DNA of 8,497 bases from positions 1-8,497 of the forward strand of contig CACZRJ010000054.1 in the NCBI GenBank assembly GCA_902783535.1, given 5' to 3'. The DNA comes from an uncultured Ruminococcus sp. GTDB lineage: Bacteria > Bacillota > Clostridia > Oscillospirales > CAG-382. The notes under the pieces were generated by a model. The model made no database searches, had not been told where the DNA came from, and saw only the letters and a list, made by a program, of their open reading frames with translations. The position numbers and the translations under genes are program-made. Below are positions 6,690 to 8,497 of this stretch, one piece after another. How positions within the stretch are numbered: position 1 is the stretch's first letter; each line of letters opens with the position of its first letter.

Positions 6690-7405
6690 TTCTCGGCCTT
6701 GACTCCACAGCCGTTTCGGCATCGGCAGCCGTTGCTGAGATTGATGACGGAGGACTGCGCACATACAGCGTGTTTTCCGTCAAAAACAAAATGACACACA
6801 GCGAAAACCTCCTGCCGATGGTGGATGATGTTCTGAAGACTTACGGGGCGGACATCGGTGACATCGGGCTGATGGCCGTCAATGCCGGTCCCGGTTCCTT
6901 CACAGGCGTACGGATCGGCGTATCCACGGTCAAGGGATTGTCATTCGCCCGCGATATCCCATGCGCTCCCGTTTCAACGCTGGAATCTCTCGCAATGAAT
7001 CTTCGGGGTGCGGACGGGACCGTCGCCGCCCTGATGGACGCTAGAAGAAACCAGTTCTATTACGCACTGTTCCGAAACGGCGTCCGGCTGACGGACGACC
7101 GTGCGGACGGGACTGAGACCATTGTCGGAATGCTGGAGGGCCGCGTCTGGCTTTGCGGAGACGGAGCCGCCCTGTTCCATGAAAAAGCGGGCCTTTCATC
7201 CTTTCTGCGTTCTGATGCGGATCTCCGTCTTGCGCCGTACCCGGCAAGAGATCAGAATGCATTGTCTGTCGCGCTCTGCGGATACGAAATGTGGAAGGCG
7301 GGAAAAACTGTTTCGGGAAAAGCGCTCCGGCCGGTTTATCTCCGCATGCCCCAGGCGGAAAGAGAACGCATGGAAAAACTGAGTGAGAAGCAAAAAGGAG
7401 AGTAA
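6683..7405 (+). CDS. tsaB: tRNA t6A biosynthesis protein TsaB
   Basis: TsaB is the catalytically inactive ASKHA-fold partner that scaffolds TsaD and TsaE in t6A synthesis. The 240-residue protein begins MLILGLDSTAVSASAA, as the family does, followed by HSENLLPMVDDVL (39-51), the signature VNAGPGSFTGVRIGVSTVKG (66-85), the MDARRNQFYYALF block (118-130) and the C-terminal LRPVYLRMPQAE (215-226). The ATG at 6683 lies inside the end of tsaE and follows AAGGA (6671-6675) by 7 bases; longer in-frame extensions to 6593 have no family match. In many Bacillota the next genes are rimI and tsaD, but here rpiB follows 4 bases after the stop, so TsaD must be encoded elsewhere. Confidence 0.95.
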   Translation: MLILGLDSTAVSASAAVAEIDDGGLRTYSVFSVKNKMTHSENLLPMVDDVLKTYGADIGDIGLMAVNAGPGSFTGVRIGVSTVKGLSFARDIPCAPVSTLESLAMNLRGADGTVAALMDARRNQFYYALFRNGVRLTDDRADGTETIVGMLEGRVWLCGDGAALFHEKAGLSSFLRSDADLRLAPYPARDQNALSVALCGYEMWKAGKTVSGKALRPVYLRMPQAERERMEKLSEKQKGE

Positions 7406-7409
7406 GGAA

Positions 7410-7874
7410 ATGTTATTTGATTCTGTCGTCATTGGATGCGATCACGGAGGACTTGCGCTGAAAGAGGCGCTTGTCGCATACTGCCGTGAACTTGGCGTTG
7501 ACGTTACGGACTGCGGGACGTTCACGCCGGATTCAGTGGATTATCCCGTCTATGCGGACAAAGTCTGCCGACTGGTTCTGGCCAAGCCGAATGCTGCAGG
7601 GATCCTCTGCTGCGGGACCGGCATCGGCATGTCGATGGCGGCGAACAAATTCATCGGAATCAGAGCGGCCGTTGTTTCGGACCCGTTTTCCGCCGAAATG
7701 ACGCGTCGCCATAACAACGCGAACGTGCTCTGTCTCGGCGGACGCGTCATCTCTGCGGAGCAGGCACTCACTTTTGCCGAACTGTTTTTGAACACGCCTT
7801 TTGACGGAGGACGGCACCAGCGGCGCGTCGACATGATTTCTGAAATCGAGAAGGAACAGCGTGTGACGTCGTGA
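7410..7874 (+). CDS. rpiB: Ribose-5-phosphate isomerase B
   Basis: This RpiB/LacA/LacB-family enzyme interconverts ribose 5-phosphate and ribulose 5-phosphate in the pentose phosphate pathway. The 154-residue protein shows IGCDHGG (8-14, with D11 and H12), the active-site loop GILCCGTGIGMSMAANK (64-80; C68 aligns with the catalytic cysteine), RRHNNANVLCLGGR (99-112) and FDGGRHQRR (131-139), all in the expected order and spacing. RpiB is favoured over the allose or galactose relatives by these motifs, though substrate breadth cannot be excluded. ATG 7410 follows AAGGAG (7395-7400) by 9 bases; a GTG at 7383 within tsaB is less likely. It is the last gene of the run from 4689, and I see no intrinsic terminator directly behind it. 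Confidence 0.94.
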   Translation: MLFDSVVIGCDHGGLALKEALVAYCRELGVDVTDCGTFTPDSVDYPVYADKVCRLVLAKPNAAGILCCGTGIGMSMAANKFIGIRAAVVSDPFSAEMTRRHNNANVLCLGGRVISAEQALTFAELFLNTPFDGGRHQRRVDMISEIEKEQRVTS

Positions 7875-7900
7875 CGCGCGGGTTCGCGATGGACCGACGG

Positions 7901-7955
7901 AAAATAAAAAAAAATTAAAAAAAGTCTTGACTTCGGACATTTGATTTGGTAGAAT
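7901..7955 (+). promoter_or_regulatory. Strong sigma-A-type promoter with A-rich UP-like element (rpmG operon)
   Basis: The -35 box TTGACT (7927-7932) and -10 box TAGAAT (7950-7955) are 17 bases apart, with TGG (7947-7949) as an extended -10. Directly upstream, 7901-7923 is almost pure A with three T's, at about -61 to -39 from the expected start near 7962, where an UP element contacts the alpha subunit. This is the strongest promoter in the window and fits a ribosomal-protein operon. Confidence 0.85.
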
Positions 7956-7961
7956 GACTTC

Positions 7962-7984
7962 ACCTCTGTGTCCGAGGTCTTTTT
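7962..7984 (+). terminator. Hairpin plus T5 at the predicted rpmG transcription start
   Basis: ACCTC (7962-7966) pairs with GAGGT (7974-7978) around a 7-base loop, followed by C and five T's (7980-7984). The stem begins at about +1 of the predicted rpmG transcript. It may terminate readthrough from rpiB, act as a very early attenuator, or simply protect the 5' end. The 5-base-pair stem is short for a full terminator. Confidence 0.4.
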
Positions 7985-8082
7985 GTTGTGGACGAAAGGC
8001 ATTCGATTTCCCCTTTTGAAAGCGGCAGGAAAGCTTCGGACGATGAGGGAGGTAACAAAAAGAATTTGGAGGTGCCGAAAAA
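7985..8082 (+). promoter_or_regulatory. rpmG 5' leader with alternative pairing
   Basis: The rest of the leader holds no ORF that I can support. TGTCCGAGGT (7969-7978, in the preceding hairpin) can instead pair with GCTTCGGACG (8033-8042), a 10-position helix including three G-U pairs, which would open the T5 hairpin. Two ribosome-binding-like sites follow: GGGAGGT near 8047-8053 with no usable start, and GGAGGT (8068-8073), which lies 9 bases before the rpmG ATG. No known riboswitch is recognised. Confidence 0.35.
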
Positions 8083-8232
8083 ATGAGAGTTAAGATCACT
8101 TTGGTTTGCAGCGAATGCAAGCAGAGAAACTATGACACGGTCAAAAACAAAAAGAATGATCCTGACAGACTCGAAATGAAGAAGTATTGCCGCTTCTGCC
8201 GCAAACACACGCTCCACAAAGAGAGCAAGTAA
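8083..8232 (+). CDS. rpmG: Ribosomal protein L33 (bL33), zinc-ribbon form
   Basis: The 49-residue protein is a component of the 50S subunit near the E site. It reads MRVKITLVCSECKQRNYDT at the start, carries KNKKN (21-25) and ends in a Lys/His-rich tail. Two CxxC pairs (C9/C12 and C36/C39) make it the zinc-binding C+ form, as opposed to the C- paralogue used under zinc shortage. Length (49) is exactly typical. ATG 8083 follows GGAGGT (8068-8073) by 9 bases. It is the first gene after the strong promoter, and in many Bacillota it is followed by secE and nusG. I see no other L33 copy in the window. Confidence 0.96.
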   Translation: MRVKITLVCSECKQRNYDTVKNKKNDPDRLEMKKYCRFCRKHTLHKESK

Positions 8233-8246
8233 GGGGGAAGTCCGAG

Positions 8247-8497
8247 ATGTCGAATACAAGACGTTGGAAATCCCTTTGCGCGGTATTGGCAGCAGTCATT
8301 TGTCTGACCTTCTCCGTGTTCACCGTTTTCGCTGATGAAAATCCGGCGGCGGAATCTGACACGGCGGCGACCGGAACGGTCACGAGCGGCGCAGAAGTGA
8401 GCCCCGCGGCGAACAGCCAGGAGCCCGAAACTGCGACGACCGGTACCGAGGACGGTCAGGGGGAGCCGAAGGATGCGTCCGCTGCAGCATCGGCTGC
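8247..8497 (+). CDS. Exported or membrane protein with low-complexity region, 3'-truncated by window edge
   Basis: An open frame begins at ATG 8247, 14 bases after the rpmG stop and behind AAGGGGGA (8231-8238), and runs off the window after 83 codons. It starts MSNTRRWKSLCAVLAAVICL, has a basic n-region, a hydrophobic stretch (about 8-29) and a plausible signal peptidase site after VFA (residue 29). The rest that is visible is an Ala/Thr/Glu/Ser/Gly-rich, disordered-looking tract. It is co-transcribed with rpmG by position. It could be a secreted or wall protein; alternatively, since secE usually follows rpmG, it might be a secE homologue with an unusual N-terminal extension, its core lying beyond the edge. 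I cannot decide from the visible part. Confidence 0.8.
   Translation, partial: MSNTRRWKSLCAVLAAVICLTFSVFTVFADENPAAESDTAATGTVTSGAEVSPAANSQEPETATTGTEDGQGEPKDASAAASA

Noticed and set aside
7867..7899. Inverted repeats after rpiB (CGTCG/CGACG around CGCG/CGCG)
   Set aside because: They are short, imperfectly nested and followed by A's, not T's, on the + strand, so not an intrinsic terminator for rpiB.

Overview
The window reads as chromosomal DNA from a Bacillota bacterium, most likely an uncultured or gut-type Clostridia lineage. The reasons are AGGAGG-type ribosome binding sites before nearly every gene, moderately high GC by eye, a Clostridia-type aspartate-semialdehyde dehydrogenase, a zinc-ribbon (CxxC...CxxC) ribosomal protein L33, and two membrane-anchored surface proteins of the kind common in that group. 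All real genes are on the + strand. I see no phage, insertion sequence, CRISPR array, tRNA or rRNA.

Layout. (1) 2-952: the C-terminal three quarters of lysA (diaminopimelate decarboxylase), cut by the left window edge. (2) 1046-2398: a single-pass membrane protein of unknown function whose extracellular part is an internal duplication. (3) 2402-4650: what looks like an independent transcription unit, with a strong sigma-A-type promoter, a 688-residue membrane-anchored leucine-rich-repeat (LRR) protein and a terminator-like hairpin. (4) 4689-7874: a tight five-gene run of GNAT acetyltransferase, asd, tsaE, tsaB and rpiB. (5) 7901-8497: a very strong promoter with an A-rich UP-like element, a structured leader, rpmG (L33), and the start of an exported or membrane protein cut by the right edge.

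How the genes fit together. lysA and asd are both aspartate-family enzymes. Asd feeds diaminopimelate/lysine and also threonine, and TsaE/TsaB belong to the machinery that places a threonine-derived group on tRNA A37 (t6A). The L33 unit is a separate, translation-related operon. In many Bacillota the next genes after rpmG are secE and nusG, so the unusual reading frame after rpmG deserves attention.

Most notable points. asd is split by a -1 frame change exactly at an A AAA AAG heptamer; slippage there would rebuild the family sequence and a normal 361-residue enzyme, but a one-base homopolymer deletion explains it equally well. The 1046-2398 protein contains an ungapped repeat at a constant offset of 174 residues. 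The rpmG leader can form two mutually exclusive helices. I did not find a clear new multi-gene system; these are separate leads.
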